From Earliella scabrosa (Eukaryota; Basidiomycota; Agaricomycetes; Polyporales; Polyporaceae), in NCBI GenBank assembly GCA_022605405.1, contig JABYQQ010000005.1, forward strand, positions 2,542,001-2,606,000: DNA of 64,000 bases, in the 5' to 3' direction. Of the stretch, positions 33,179 to 45,142 are shown piece by piece (within the stretch, counting starts at the first letter, position 1; each line of letters begins with the position of its first letter). The notes under the pieces are model-generated. The model did not search any database and was not told the origin of the DNA. It saw only the letters and a program-made list of their open reading frames with translations. The position numbers were made by a program, and so were the translations under genes.

Positions 33179-36100
33179 ATGGCGGAGAAGCTCTACGCAC
33201 TATTTGCAGACGTGCTCTCGCTTTGTCAGAAAAACAAGGATAACCTCGAGTACCTCCTCCATCCTGACACCGGGTTCGCGCCCAAACTTCGCGAAATATG
33301 CCAACGACAGTGAGTTGTATGGGGAGAATGAATTTTGAATTACTACTCACATGCATCTACGCAGACTGCTTGAACTACAGGAGGAAGCCGTGCTGGATAA
33401 TGTCTCACCGAACGAGCTCGAAGCTCTCAAGATGGAGAGCGACACATGGGCTCTACTACAGGCTCTTATGTCGTACGTATCTCGCAAATCCCTCGTAAAC
33501 TGGCTGCCAATGCCCCGCCAGATTACGGAAAACCACACCACCCGAATATCCCCACCCGCGCGATCTCTTAGCTGCGAACCCATACACGCCACCAGCCACA
33601 CTCGCTCAATCCATCATGCACGCGTCACCACTTCTCTCCGCTCTCGTGGTGGTTCGAGAATGGCTCCACGATTCCGCGCCCCAACCAACAACACCAGGCG
33701 CAACAAATGGATACTGGCGGTTCACGCGAAACGCAGTCTTGCAGGGCAAGCGGACCGGACGACTAGGAGCGGGGCTGGTGACCGAGCTGGATCCTGACGC
33801 AGTGAACAGGGATGGGGAGGACGGGAAGGGCTTAACCCCGGATGACGCGGTAAGTGACCTCAGTCTGCGATCGGAGACACGAAGATGTTTCGCGTCTGCC
33901 TCTCCAATTTTTACACACTGCGCTTCCCCGGAATCCGAGGGAGTTGGTTTCCTCATGAACGCGCGAGTTGTACGGAGCGTCGCATGGCTCCTTCCGTGTA
34001 GTCTCTGCCATATCTTGTGCTAAGCAACCATGAATCAGGCTTACGACAAGGCAGTCCTCCAAGCACTGTTCGCACACGTAAGGGCCGGCCAGTTGGAAGA
34101 AGCTGTTGACTTGTGTCGAAAAGCAAACCAGTCCTGGCGCGCGGCCAGTATCCGGGGCGCACTTCTCTTCCAGTGGCGTGCAATCGGTCAGTGAGCATGT
34201 GCGTGGTGTACATACATGGCAACCATACTGAAGCGACTGCATTCTCAGCGAACGAACCGCGAGACGAAGATGCGATGGACGATGAGGACTTGGAGGATTC
34301 ACAACATTGGCGCGGGAACGTGCGGAGGAGAATGTGGAAGACGGTCTGCCATCGTGCAGCACTCAACGTGCGTTGTCCACTTCAATTCTTCACCTCGCCG
34401 CACTTACATGGTGTTCGGACACAGCCTACCCTTTCTGCAGCCGAACGTGCTCTCTACGCCGCCCTCGCACCCACACCAGCGACATCGACCGCGCTGAAAT
34501 CGCACTGTCGAACATGGGAAGACCATCTATGGGCTCTGGTTAGTGTCGCATGTGAGGAGCGACTGAGCGCAGGTCTTGCGAACATTGAGCGAGAGTGCTT
34601 CTGGGAAGGCGGCCTGGGTGCACTCGAGAGTGGGGTCACTGCAGGGGTCGACGGGCAGCCGCGTGACGCCGGTGAGGAAGATGAATGGGAAGAGGAAGTT
34701 ATGCAGACATTGCAGGCGTTGTCAAACGTGCAAGTTGCTGAGGGGTGAGTTAGCAGTCCATGTGCCTTTTCCGAATGTGGCGCGCGACTAGAGCTCACCG
34801 TGACCGTGGACAGCGCTCCTGCAGACCACCCATATCATGTGTCGCAGCTGCATATCATTATCAACCGCACAGACGAGCTCCTTGAGTCGTTCGCAAATGG
34901 TCTGCAGCAAGGCTTATACCTCTCAGCTCCTGAGTAAGCCTACCATGTGTCGCCCAGTGTCTTCGTCGCTGATCTGGCGTGCAGGTACCCCACGATGACC
35001 CGCTTCTTTGCGCACTTGTGCCTGTTCCTCCAGATGATTGACCTCCCTGTCTCGCCATTCGCCACCCAGATTATTCTCGAGGCGTACCTGCAGGTGCTTG
35101 AGGTACGCCGCGACTCCTAATGCGCACCGTCCTCAGATGACTCACTTCACATTCCATCCCAGAATGCCGGCCAGCGTGAGCTGATTGCCATGTATGCTGG
35201 GGCACTAGGTGACAACGCAGTGGAGCGCTATGCGATGTTCCTCACGTCGCTCGAGTTGTCCGGCGACGCAAAAGAACGACAGCACGCACTCGTACGTGCC
35301 CGCGACCATGGCCTCGACGTCGAACGCGTTGCGGTCGTCACTGCAGAGCGAACGATTGAGAAGGCGTTTACGGTGCGTGACCCTCATCGCTTGCTACATT
35401 GTGTACGGTGCTAGACCGAGTACATCTATAGATCCTTCCGCCGGCGAAGGGCCCGCTACCCTCCATCATCGGGCTGGAGCCCGCACCGACCGACGCAGAG
35501 TGGCTGCTTGTGCGCTCGATCGAGTGGACGACGTTCACCGAGGCGACGTACGACACCGCGCTCGAGCAAGCGAACGTCATCCTGCGGTACTTCCTCGGTA
35601 CGCTCCCATCCCCACCCCTGCTCTCCCCGTGTCCTCATCCCACTCCTTCAACTTTGCACAGGCCGCGGACGGATCCAGCTGGCAAAGGGCCTGCTGGACA
35701 TGCTTCCACCGGAGCTCGGGAGCCTGCAGGACCCAGAGGACGAGGCGACGGAGTACATGCACTACCGGCAGTTCTTCGGGGTGTGGGAGACGCTCGCGCG
35801 CGTCGTCGAGTGCGCGGCGCTCGAGCAGCCGCAGATGAACAAGGACACGCGCGCGGCGTGGCTCGCGGACTACAGGGGCCTCGTCGAGCACGCGCGCGAG
35901 GACGCGGTGAAGCTGCTCACGACGGACTGGCTCATGGCTGATGCGGAGCTCAATGGCGGTGAGTGCTCGCCCTTCCCCCCTTCCCGGCACTCTCCGTGAC
36001 GGGGTGGATTGCTGACGATGGGCTGCACCCACACCCAGGCGAGCGGAGGCGGCGCGACCTTGCGCGCATACGGCAGATCTTCGTCCCCGAGCTCATCCTC

Positions 36101-36410
36101 CGCGTGCACACCGTGCTCGTCAACTCGCGCCGGTGGATCCCAGAGTATGTCCCGTTCTTGCTCTCGTGTCCATCTGGATCCGTTCGGTGCTCATGCTCGC
36201 TCGCTTGCCCCTCCTCTCGTTCGCCGCAGGAACGTCAAGCACGCGCTCGCGCTGGTCAACGTCGTCGCGGACTCGCGCTACCGGCTGTACGACGACTTCT
36301 CGAACCAGGACGGGCGGCGGCTCGGGGACTACCTCGGGGCCGTGCGCCAGGCCGTCCTCGCTGGCCTCGAGGGCGGCGGGTCGGATCCGTTCCGGGTCCT
36401 CGCTGTCTGA
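33179..36410 (+). CDS. NUP84: Nuclear pore complex Y-complex nucleoporin Nup107/Nup84
   Basis: Scaffold nucleoporin of the outer-ring Y complex. The start at 33179 gives MAEKLYALFADVLSLCQKNK. Joined exons carry the Nup84/Nup107 signatures: SDTWALLQALM, AYDKAVLQALFAHVRAGQLE then EAVDLCRKANQSWRAASIRG, HWRGNVRRRMWKTVCHRAAL, HCRTWEDHLWALVSVACEER, MTRFFAHLCLFLQMIDLPVS then FATQIILEAYLQVLENAGQR, MYAGALGDNAVERYAMFLTS, ARDHGLDVERVAVVTAERTI, EWLLVRSIEWTTFTEATYDT and a C-terminal helical part DDFSNQDGRRLGDYLGAVRQ. It ends DPFRVLAV. About twelve exons separated by short introns. An upstream in-frame ATG at 33122 is possible but would add a low-complexity leader. Confidence 0.9.
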
Positions 36411-36988
36411 TGTATCTACCACCGTACGCTGTCCTGCTAGTATGTCTTGCGCCCACACGTTTTCGACTTCTGGCGACAAAGCAGAGGAGCCTGAAAGTTG
36501 AGACCAGCGGTCGGGCACACGCAGAGGGACCATACAGTTTAACGGATGACTTTTTGGGCCAAGCGTACCATACAAATGAACACTATACGGTACAAACCTA
36601 AATGGACCAGCAAAGACCAAGGGGCGTCAAACCAGCAGCAGCGGAGGAGGGACGAGAGACGGCAGAGTGAGATTTGAGTATCGTAAAAAGGGCGGGGGGT
36701 TCAGATGAAGCGAATTACGAAAACAAAACAGCAACCAGTTGTGTCTAGCCTAAGCCTATAGGGGTGGAGCCTGCGCTCGACGGCGGGGGCGACGACAGCG
36801 ATAAGATAGGAAACAGTCCTTCTACAGCCCAATGGTAAGGTCCGTGTGTGCGTGTGCGTACGTATGTCCCGGCAGGGAAGAGTGTCCGCGGCGTCGTACC
36901 CTAGAACAATACGCGTAGTTGCGGGGGCTGCCCGCCCGCCAACAAACAAAGTGGATAAGTTAGCGCGAAGTCCGAGCGTGGTCACCGC
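36411..36988. other. Convergent spacer
   Basis: 3' regions of NUP84 (plus) and the Rds1-like gene (minus). No gene seen. Confidence 0.5.
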
Positions 36989-38520
36989 TTAGGCGGAGGA
37001 CGCCTCGAGCAGGGGCTGGTCGGGCATCCAGCCGTTCACGGTGATCTTGCCGTCCATGGACGGGCCCGTGAACAGGTTGCGGGTTCCGGGCGCCTCGACG
37101 ACGGTCTTGTCGGACTCGGCGGGCGCAGCGGCGGCGTTGCCCGCGGGGGACGTCGGGCTCGCGGGCGCAGCAGCGCTACCGTCCGTGGGGGACGCAGCGG
37201 CAGCGCCATCAGTGCCACTCGCAGTCGCGGTCGCGGCCGCGGACGCGCTCGCGATGATCGAGCTGGCCTCGGGGGGCGTGATGGTGGCGGTGGTGGTGCC
37301 GTCGTTGGCCGAGTTGTTGCCGCTGCCCGAGGCGGCGAGGGCGAGCTGGGAGAGGAGCTGCTTCTGGGTGTCGATGAAGGCCATGGTCGGGCCGGCGAGG
37401 ACGGCCTGGTTGGCGCGGTCGCGGACGTTGTTGTTCAGCGGCTGCATGTCGGCGGTGACGAAGAGCGCGACGGGGCCCTCGATGCCCTCGGGGACGACGC
37501 ACTGGTCGAGCGGGAGCGGGAGGGACGTGGGCATGCCGCCGACGAGCATTTGGCAGAAGAGCTCCTGCAAAGGGGGAGGTTAGCACGGGTCTGCTGGAGG
37601 TAGATTGATCGGTGGGACAGGGTGACGTACGCTCTCGGGGACGGATCCGTTGATGGCGGGAGACTCGAATTTGAGCAGGGTGCCGGGGCGGACGACATCA
37701 GTGTTCGTAACGGACAAGGGCGTGTTGGCTGTGTGCGCGTGCTGTGTCAGCGTCCGGGCGCATCAGCACGAGCCGGAACCAAACAAAACGCACCAGGAAC
37801 CCCGAGATCACAGCCTGAGATGAACGCGCCGGCGATGGCGAGGACCTCGTTGGGGAGGAAGGCGATGTCAAAGGCTTGGGGGATGGACGTGCCGCTGTTG
37901 AGGACGTTAAGGATCGTTTGGTGGCGGGCCTCAGTGGTCAAAATCGAGCCGGCCGCGACGAGGAGGACGGGGTCGTCGAGCAACGGAGCCGCACCGAGGT
38001 ACGCTGCCACACCCAGGTTCTCTACCACACGCGCGGTGGCGGCCATGGTCTTGACGTCGTTCAATGCGCCGCCGAAGTCGAAGTTGCAGTTCGTGATGGG
38101 GGTATCGCCGAGGGACTGGATTGTCGCCTGGAATCGAGAGAGTGTGTGAGGGGGAGACCGAGAGAGAAAAAAAAGAGGAGGATGTACTGACCTCGAGGGC
38201 AGTTGCGTGTGCAGCCTCATCAGCTTGGATCTGAACGAACTGCTCTACGGGGATCTGGGGAGACACGAAGCCAGCGACGGTGAAGTCCTCGGGCTTGAAC
38301 TTTGCGAGGGCCTGCTGGTAGAATGTTGACTCGAACTGCTCCAGAACATCCGCAAACTCTGGAGAAGACGGTCAGAGACGAGACAAGGAGAGAGACGGGG
38401 CGATGGAGGGGACTGACTCAGGACGAGAAGGTTGGTTGCCGTATCGCGCTTGATGGGGGCGGGGGCACCGAGAACGATCATGGGCGCCGCGAGGGCAAGA
38501 AGGGAGGCGAAGGAAGGCAT
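36989..38520 (-). CDS. Secreted Rds1-like ferritin-fold stress protein
   Basis: Start at 38520: MPSFASLLALAAPMIVLGAP is a signal peptide. Joined exons read FADVLEQFESTFYQQALAKF, FVQIQADEAAHATALE (a ferritin-type ExxH pattern), ATIQSLGDTPITNCNFDFGG, TMAATARVVENLGVAAYLGA, ILTTEARHQTILNVLNSGTS (a second ExxH), IAFLPNEVLAIAGAFISGC and then PTSLPLPLDQCVVPEGIEGP. The last quarter is a low-complexity Ala/Ser/Thr-rich stretch ending PDQPLLEASSA. This is the Rds1 / Ferritin_2 layout; S. pombe rds1 responds to nutrients and stress. Biochemical role is not established; metal binding is inferred from the ExxH pairs. Confidence 0.82.
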
Positions 38521-40015
38521 TAGGAAAAGGCTGGTTGCTTACTGCCGGAGTTGAAAGCCTGCTGGAGGACGAGTTGGGCAATGCCGAAACGAATGGAAGT
38601 GGTCCAGGGGCGCTACCGGGCAGCCCGAAGTGACTGGCGAAGGCGGCGACGGTCAGCATGCGGCCTCGGGAGCGGAGACGACGAAGGACGCACCTTGAGC
38701 ACCGAAAAGAGACGGAGGAAGAAGGGGGAGGGATGGAGAGCGTCGACCTGCACCCCGTCGCCTTTTACGAGCCTCCTGCTGATTCGCCCGCACGCCATAC
38801 CGCAAGTCTGGTTCGGGGAAACCGGCAGATTGCTCATCCCCATAGCGACCCTCAATATCACTTTTCCCTCGCCCCCGCCCTCCTCCTCCTCTCCTCGATC
38901 GCTCCTCCAGCACACAGCGGGCCTCTTACTCACGCTGCTGCTGCTGCTCGGGGTCGCCGCACGCCCTGCGCACCCCGCTCGCCCGCCAGAGCAGCCCCCG
39001 CCGCGCTCGCCGAGGCTATCACGCCTGCCTGATTGAGAGAGAGTGAAGGCGCCTGGGAACAGCCTGTGAACGTCCGTGTCTGAGACGGGCGTAATAGATT
39101 CACAGCTCCCTTGATCACTGTCTGAACTGCAACGGCCCCGCTGCAAATCCTATCACAGACTGCGCGTTCGCCGTTCGAGCTGACACTGCTCGCTGCTCGC
39201 ACCAATCACAGCAATTATAGCACTGCCAGACAAACATAGTCCGCCCACCCTGTCCGTCCGTGCGCCAGCTGTTCCGCTCGCGCTCGCGAGTCGCCTTCCA
39301 TCCTCGCCGTCCTCACCGAGCCGCATGACAGTCCTGACGCGCCCATGATGGTCGACACTCGCGCGTTGATCTGATTTTTGCCCGCTTCCGCTCCCTCGTT
39401 TCGCCCTCTCCTCTCCCGCGCGTCTCCCTTCATCCCGCCTCCCGGCGCGGCCTTCCCCCTGTGGGCCCGGCGATGCCAGCCAATCACGACGCCCGCCCTC
39501 CCCCGGCGCTGCCTTGTGATCTCGACACCCGCATCATGATCTCAAGTGCCTGGCCGCCCCTCTTGGCAGCACGACATGAATTGCCCGCCGCTCCCTCTGC
39601 CGCAAGCGAGCCACGAGCCAACGCCTGTAGTCGCGCGACCAAGCGAAAATTGAAAGCTTCACTTTGCACGCTTTTGGACGTTGTACTCATGTACTTAGCT
39701 CCTTCGTTCACGATACGTACCCCGTTCCCGCGCAGAATCTCCAACAAGGTTCAGAACGAGCGACGGGGAACTATGCAAGCTCGCTCGCGCTGCGCGTCGT
39801 GAAATGTCCGGAGATAATACACCACCCTTGACTCTTCCCTTCTGCTGCCTGCGGAAGCCGCCCGTGAGTCGTTGCGATAGCCCATGCCCGAGGTGTCCGG
39901 GATAACGCACTCTCCCTTTCCGAGCTCCCCCGCAAGCCCGAGGGGGTGCCCCCGAACCATGCACGCACGCACACACGCCCTCCTGCTTGCTTGCTCCTTG
40001 CGTGCTCCAGTAGGT
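38521..40015. other. Long spacer upstream of the Rds1-like gene
   Basis: About 1.5 kb without a convincing gene. It includes the Rds1-like promoter (a CCAAT motif lies near 39205) and the 3' side of the carboxypeptidase gene. Short frames on both strands are Arg/Pro/Ser-rich and look random. Confidence 0.5.
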
Positions 40016-42291
40016 TTATAGCTCGCGCTGCGCAAGCCAGCGCGAGACCATCGCCTGCGCCTCCACGGGCTTGTCGTGCGGGACGTATAAACCCAAACGC
40101 AAACATCAGCCCCAAGACAGCAGCACGAGAGAGAAAAGAGAAGACACTCATCATATGCCCCGCCCCGCGCACAGTCGCAAACGTGAGCGGCCCGACCGTC
40201 TTCACCTCCCCCGCCCTCTCCCCTCCCCCTTCCCCGTCGACCCGCCACTCGCGGAACGCCTCCGCGCGATACGCCCCCGCGCCCGTCCACTCGAGCTTGT
40301 CGAGCCAGAGCTTCGTCGCGTACCAGCTGCACTGCCAGTCGTACGTGCCCGAGTACAACAAGGTGCGCACGCCGCGCTCGAGCAGGCCCGCGACGTAGTG
40401 CTGCGACGGCACCGCGTACTTGTCGAGCCGCGCGTTGAACGCGGCGCCGACTGCGGGTGCGCACGAGCTGAAGGAGGGTGGGACGCTGGAGGAGACGCCG
40501 AGCAGGGCGCGCGTTGAGGGGAGGTCGAGGTAGGTTTTGATCGCGCCGACTTCGAGGTAGCAGAGGTCGCCGAGGCAGTCCTGTTGAAGAGGGTGCGTGG
40601 GTGGGAAGTTAGCAGGTGCGGTGGATTCGGATGCGTCTCCGCCGGAGGTTGTGTTGTGGAAACAACTGTAGGATCACTTCACCTTGGTAATGTCGTAGAA
40701 ATTCCGGCCTGCGTGCGGGGTGGGGCGCGGATCAGTGGGCGCGGATGGCGGAGAATGGCGTGGGCGCCCGCGACGTTGTACGTACCGCTGTGCTCGAACG
40801 CGCCGCTCACTTGGTCCTGGCAGAAGTTGTGCGCAGCTCTGCAGTTGATCTCGTCAAATATCTCGACGCAGCTCTCTTGCAGCGCCTTCTGGCATCGTGG
40901 AAGCTGTTGAGCGCAGGAGCACAGGGGGGGGGGCGGAAAAGGGGGTTGGTCAGGCGCGCGATGCTCGACTCGAGATGGAACCGGTTCGACCACGAACCGC
41001 GGTCTTCATGCGGACACAGGTGCTGATCTTCTGGAACGGCACGTCGAGCGAGACTGTTCCGCACTCGACTTCGTAGCGCCCTTGATAGGTGCTGTGAGGA
41101 GCCGGATTGTATTTTGAGTTTGAGCACAGGTAGGCATCATCGAACGATACTATGCAGGCGAACGCGCTCACGTTGAGATGTCGACAATGCCGTTGCCAAT
41201 CAGGACACTGGCGAGGTTGAGCGTCTCCCGGCCTTCTGCCTGCGCGATCTGGTTCTGGTCGTAGACGTAGCTCGCGAATGCGGGCAGATAGCGTCCCTGC
41301 CGCCGTGGAGTCCGATCCGTTGTGGGTATGCAACACATTGATGTTGTGGGAGCCTGAGACTCACAGCGTAGGATTCCCCAGCCAGGTGCAGAGGGCGGCC
41401 CTTGAACTCGGAGAACGTCTCGAAGAAGATTGTCAGGAACGCGTGGACGTTCTTCGCCGCGTCCTCCGTCGTCTCGACTGTCTCGCCAAAGTCTGCATAC
41501 GAGAATCCGACGCCGACTCTGTGCGTGGTTGGCGTCAGTGGATCAGTAGCGCCACATGGCAATGAACAGAGAAGAGATGTTGGGCACTGACGGTTGATCC
41601 AGGAAGAAGATGTTGGCTTCCGCGTTCCAGGAGTACGGGTTCCAGACCGTCCCGTTGCTCGAGATGTTCTTCATGTCGATGCTACAAGGTCCTGTGTAGC
41701 GTTAGATATGTAGTTAGGCAGTGCCCAGAGAGTATGTTCGGATTGCACATACCTAATTCCATGAGTAGCCCCATGGAGGACGAGCATCCGGGGCCTCCGT
41801 TGATCCACATCATGACGTCGTCTGGTATCAATAGACAATTAACGAGGGTTAGTAGCAGTAGAAGACCTATGGCGCAGTTCCGGGCTTACCAGACGCGGGG
41901 TCGCGACGACTCTCAAAGAAGTAGAAGAACAGGTGTTTCGCGCCGCCGTCCACATCGAGATAACCCGTGTACGTGCTGTCATGCATCTCTATCTCAGCAC
42001 CACACACATACACATTCCTCGCGTGAAGACGGAGGAGATCTAGACCAGCGGCGCTCACTTCACGGTGGGGTCGCAGAACTCGGTCTTCTTGATGCGCAGT
42101 TGGTGGGCAGGAAAGCGGGGGTGCGAGAGCGCGAGGAACTCGTCCCGAGTGTTGACGGAGGCCAAGGAACGCGTCGAGACCGTGAAGTTTCCCGCTGGAC
42201 GCAACGCCGTGTGCCCGTCCAGGACGACCTGCTGAGCACTAGCCAGCCAGCCGAACGCGAGCGCAGTAAATATCGCTACAGACTTGAACAT
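40016..42291 (-). CDS. Secreted serine carboxypeptidase (peptidase family S10)
   Basis: Releases C-terminal residues from peptides outside the cell or in the vacuole. The start at 42291 gives a signal peptide (MFKSVAIFTALAFGWLASAQ). Joined exons carry YTGYLDVDGGAKHLFFYFFE, DDVMMWINGGPGCSSSMGLL, ANIFFLDQPVGVGFSYADFG, HLAGESYAGRYLPAFASYVY (catalytic Ser in GESYA), LLYSGTYDWQCSWYATKLWL (catalytic Asp) and VRGAGHMVPHDKPVEAQAMV (catalytic His), ending SRWLAQREL. All triad residues are present. The intron inside GHM-VPHD (40085-40151, 67 nt) starts ATGAGT and ends TATAC, so it appears to be an AT-AC intron; no GT-AG choice keeps the conserved motif. Other introns are GT-AG. Divergent from NOP58. 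Confidence 0.9.
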
Positions 42292-42632
42292 GGTGGGACA
42301 AGAACAAGGAGGAGACAGACCCCGGCTCCCGAGTTCCCACTGAGGTCGAGTCGTGGATTGCGTTCAGAATCAGACTGCGAATCCGGACCCGCGAACGAAC
42401 GAGGTCAACGGCGCAGGCGGACCGACGGACAGAGAGACGCCGAGCGCGATCGCGCCTGCCCGACTCGGGCACGTGTTCCCACGCGCACTTTGCTCAAAAT
42501 TTCGGCACGCGGTCGGGGCGCAGGCTGCAAAGTCGTCTCTGGGGTCGCTGTTCAGTGTTCTCGCTCCGTCTCTCGCCGTCTACACTTGCCGTCTGGTGTA
42601 CTGTTGCTGCTGCGCACCAGAGGACGCCGAAA
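42292..42632. promoter_or_regulatory. Divergent promoter carboxypeptidase / NOP58
   Basis: This 341-bp region separates two divergent start codons. No strong known motif seen. Confidence 0.45.
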
Positions 42633-44810
42633 ATGCTGGTTCTGTACGAGACGTCGCTCGGATACTGTCTGTTCAAGCTCACGGACGAGGGGAAGCTCGA
42701 GAGCGAGGATGTGTGGAAGGACTTTCAGACTCCGGAGAAGGCGAACAAGCTGTGAGTGGTCTTTGGTGCGAGAGGTGGAGGGCGTGGTAGCTGATTGTCT
42801 TGCATTATTGTGTACCCTCGCATTCGGTCCAATGCGACTTGTGTGCGATCGTGAACTTCATGGAATAGTCTCAAGCTCAAAGCTATTCACCGGTTCACTT
42901 CGACCGCGACCGCGGTAGAGGAGATCACTGCGCTGCATGAGCAGAAGCTCAGCAAATCGCTCAAAAAGTTCCTCTCTGAGGAGGTCGTCGGCAAGGGAAA
43001 GAGCAAGGAGACTCTAGCCGTGTTCGAAAGTGCTCTGGGTGCGTCGTCTCCACCATTGACGTCGCTGCTCGTCGTTCTTAAACGTCGACACGCAGGCAAG
43101 GCCATTAAGGAGAAGCTCGGAATCAAGGTGGTCTCGCCAAAAATGACGGAGCTGTTCCACGGTATCCGCTCCCAGTTGACTTCATTACTTGACGGCCTTG
43201 ACCCGAAGGACCTCGCAACAATGAGCCTCGGTCTCAGTCACTCATTATCACGGTGCGTCTGCTCGTGAACGTCTTGTTCCGCAAGGGTCTGACGGTGCGA
43301 CAGGTTCAAGCTCAAGTTCTCTCCAGACAAGGTCGATACCATGATTGTGCAGGCCATTGCGCTTCTCGATGACCTGGACAAGGAGATCAACATCTACGCC
43401 ATGCGTGTCAAGGTCAGTTCGTTGCCGACGCGTCAGCGTGCTTTTCCCGAACGTTGTATTATCAGGAATGGTACGGTTGGCATTTCCCGGAAATGGCGAA
43501 GATCATCGTCGACAACATTGCGTATGCGAAGGTCATCAAGCAGATGGGTTAGTCCTCTCTAGAGACTGACAAGGACGCGACTCAACTACTGACTACTATG
43601 TCTAGGCTTCCGAACAAATGCTGCCACGACCGACTTCGCTGCCATCCTTCCCGAAGACCTTGAGGCGACGCTGAAGGCGGCAGCCGTCATCTCTATGGGC
43701 ACGGACATCTCAGAATCCGACATGGCGCACATCAACTCGCTATGTGACCAAGTCATCTCCATTTCCTCATACCGCACACAGCTTGCGGAGTACCTCCGGA
43801 ATCGCATGAACGCGATTGCACCTAACCTCACTGCTCTCGTTGGTGACCTCGTCGGCGCACGGCTCATCAGCCACGCAGGCAGCTTGCTCTCTCTCGCAAA
43901 ACACCCAGCAAGTACGATCCAGATCCTCGGTGCCGAGAAGGCGCTCTTCCGTGCTCTGAAGACCAAGCACGACACGCCCAAGTACGGTCTCATCTACCAC
44001 GTGAGTCGTCTTCCGTCCGCCCTATAGAGTCTCGCGGTGACACGCGCTTCCCCCAGGCATCCCTCATCGGCCAGGCACCGCCAAAGCTCAAGGGCAAGAT
44101 GGCGCGCATGGTCGCGACAAAAGCGGCGCTCTCGATTCGTGTCGACGCGCTCTCCGACGCGGACGGCAAGTCGGAGCCGCAGGCGCCGTCAATAGGCCTC
44201 GACAACCGGGCGAAGCTCGAGGCGCGGCTGCACAGTCTGGAGCAGCAGGGCGACGCGTCGACGGTGCGGTCGGCGTTCGCGGGCAAGAAGCAGGCGCGGT
44301 TCCAGATGACGGGCGAGACGAAGACGTACAACACCGCGGCGGACGCGGTCGACCTCGTCCCGACGCAGCGCGAGCCGATGGAGGCGGCGGTGAAGGCGGT
44401 GATGGACGTCAAGGCGGAGAAGGCGGAGAAGAAGAAGGCGAAGGAGGAGCGCAAGGCGAAGAAGCGCGCGGAGAAGGAGCAGATCGCGGAGGGCATCGAG
44501 GAGGCGAGGATGGACGTCGACGGAGAGGACGAGGACAAGGAGAGGAAGAAGGAGAAGAAGCGGAAACGGAGAGAGAGCGAGGCGATGGACGTCGACGCGG
44601 AGGAGAAGGTGGGTCGTTTGATGTCGTTTCGGGGGTGCTCGGTCGCTGATCGTCTGGGTCCAGCCAAGAGAGGAGACGAAGGAGGAGCGGAAAGCGAAGA
44701 AGAAGGCTCGCAAGGCGGAGGAGGAGGCTGCGGCCGCGGCAGGTGCTGCTGCAGCGGGCGGAGATGCCGATGCGACGAAAAAGAAGAAGAAGAAAAAGTC
44801 GGAAGCATAG
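42633..44810 (+). CDS. NOP58: Box C/D snoRNP core protein Nop58
   Basis: Core protein of box C/D snoRNPs that guide rRNA 2'-O-methylation. The start at 42633 gives [20 protein letters not shown]. Exons continue [80 protein letters not shown], then the Nop domain: [60 protein letters not shown] and [20 protein letters not shown]. The C-terminal part is a long Lys/Glu repeat ending [11 protein letters not shown], with one intron (gtgggt..gtccag) inside it. Family length and motif order are as expected. Confidence 0.94.
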
Positions 44811-45142
44811 CGGACGCTCCGTCTGCTCAATTGTCGCCAGCTGTGTTGTATCGTTTTGTTGTGTATCTTCCTGCATATAGCATTTGTACTTCTCATTGCT
44901 TTCCAATGCTGCAGCCCAGGCTCACCGTCACCTCGCCCATCCACTCTCAACTCGAGGCGCTTGCTCGGGTTTCGCCGCAATCGCAGGGACGACGAGCTCA
45001 AGCAATCTCAAGCTGCTGCGGTACTCGCTCTCAATCCCATGCCGAACAGCCCGTCCCAGATACGTCCGCGCTCGTATAAATGCGTTCGCCGTGACCCCCT
45101 TCCGTCGTCGGCGGTACACGCAGATATCTCTATCATCGTGCA
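44811..45142. other. Spacer between NOP58 and paralogue D
   Basis: 3' region of NOP58 and promoter of member D. No gene seen. Confidence 0.45.

Noticed and set aside
41734..42918. 394-codon plus-strand open frame
   Set aside because: Antisense to the well-supported carboxypeptidase exons and overlapping the start of NOP58; Arg-rich shadow of GC-rich codons.
44189..45001. Long minus-strand frames over the NOP58 3' end
   Set aside because: They mirror the Lys/Glu repeat of NOP58 and have Leu/Arg/Ser-only composition.
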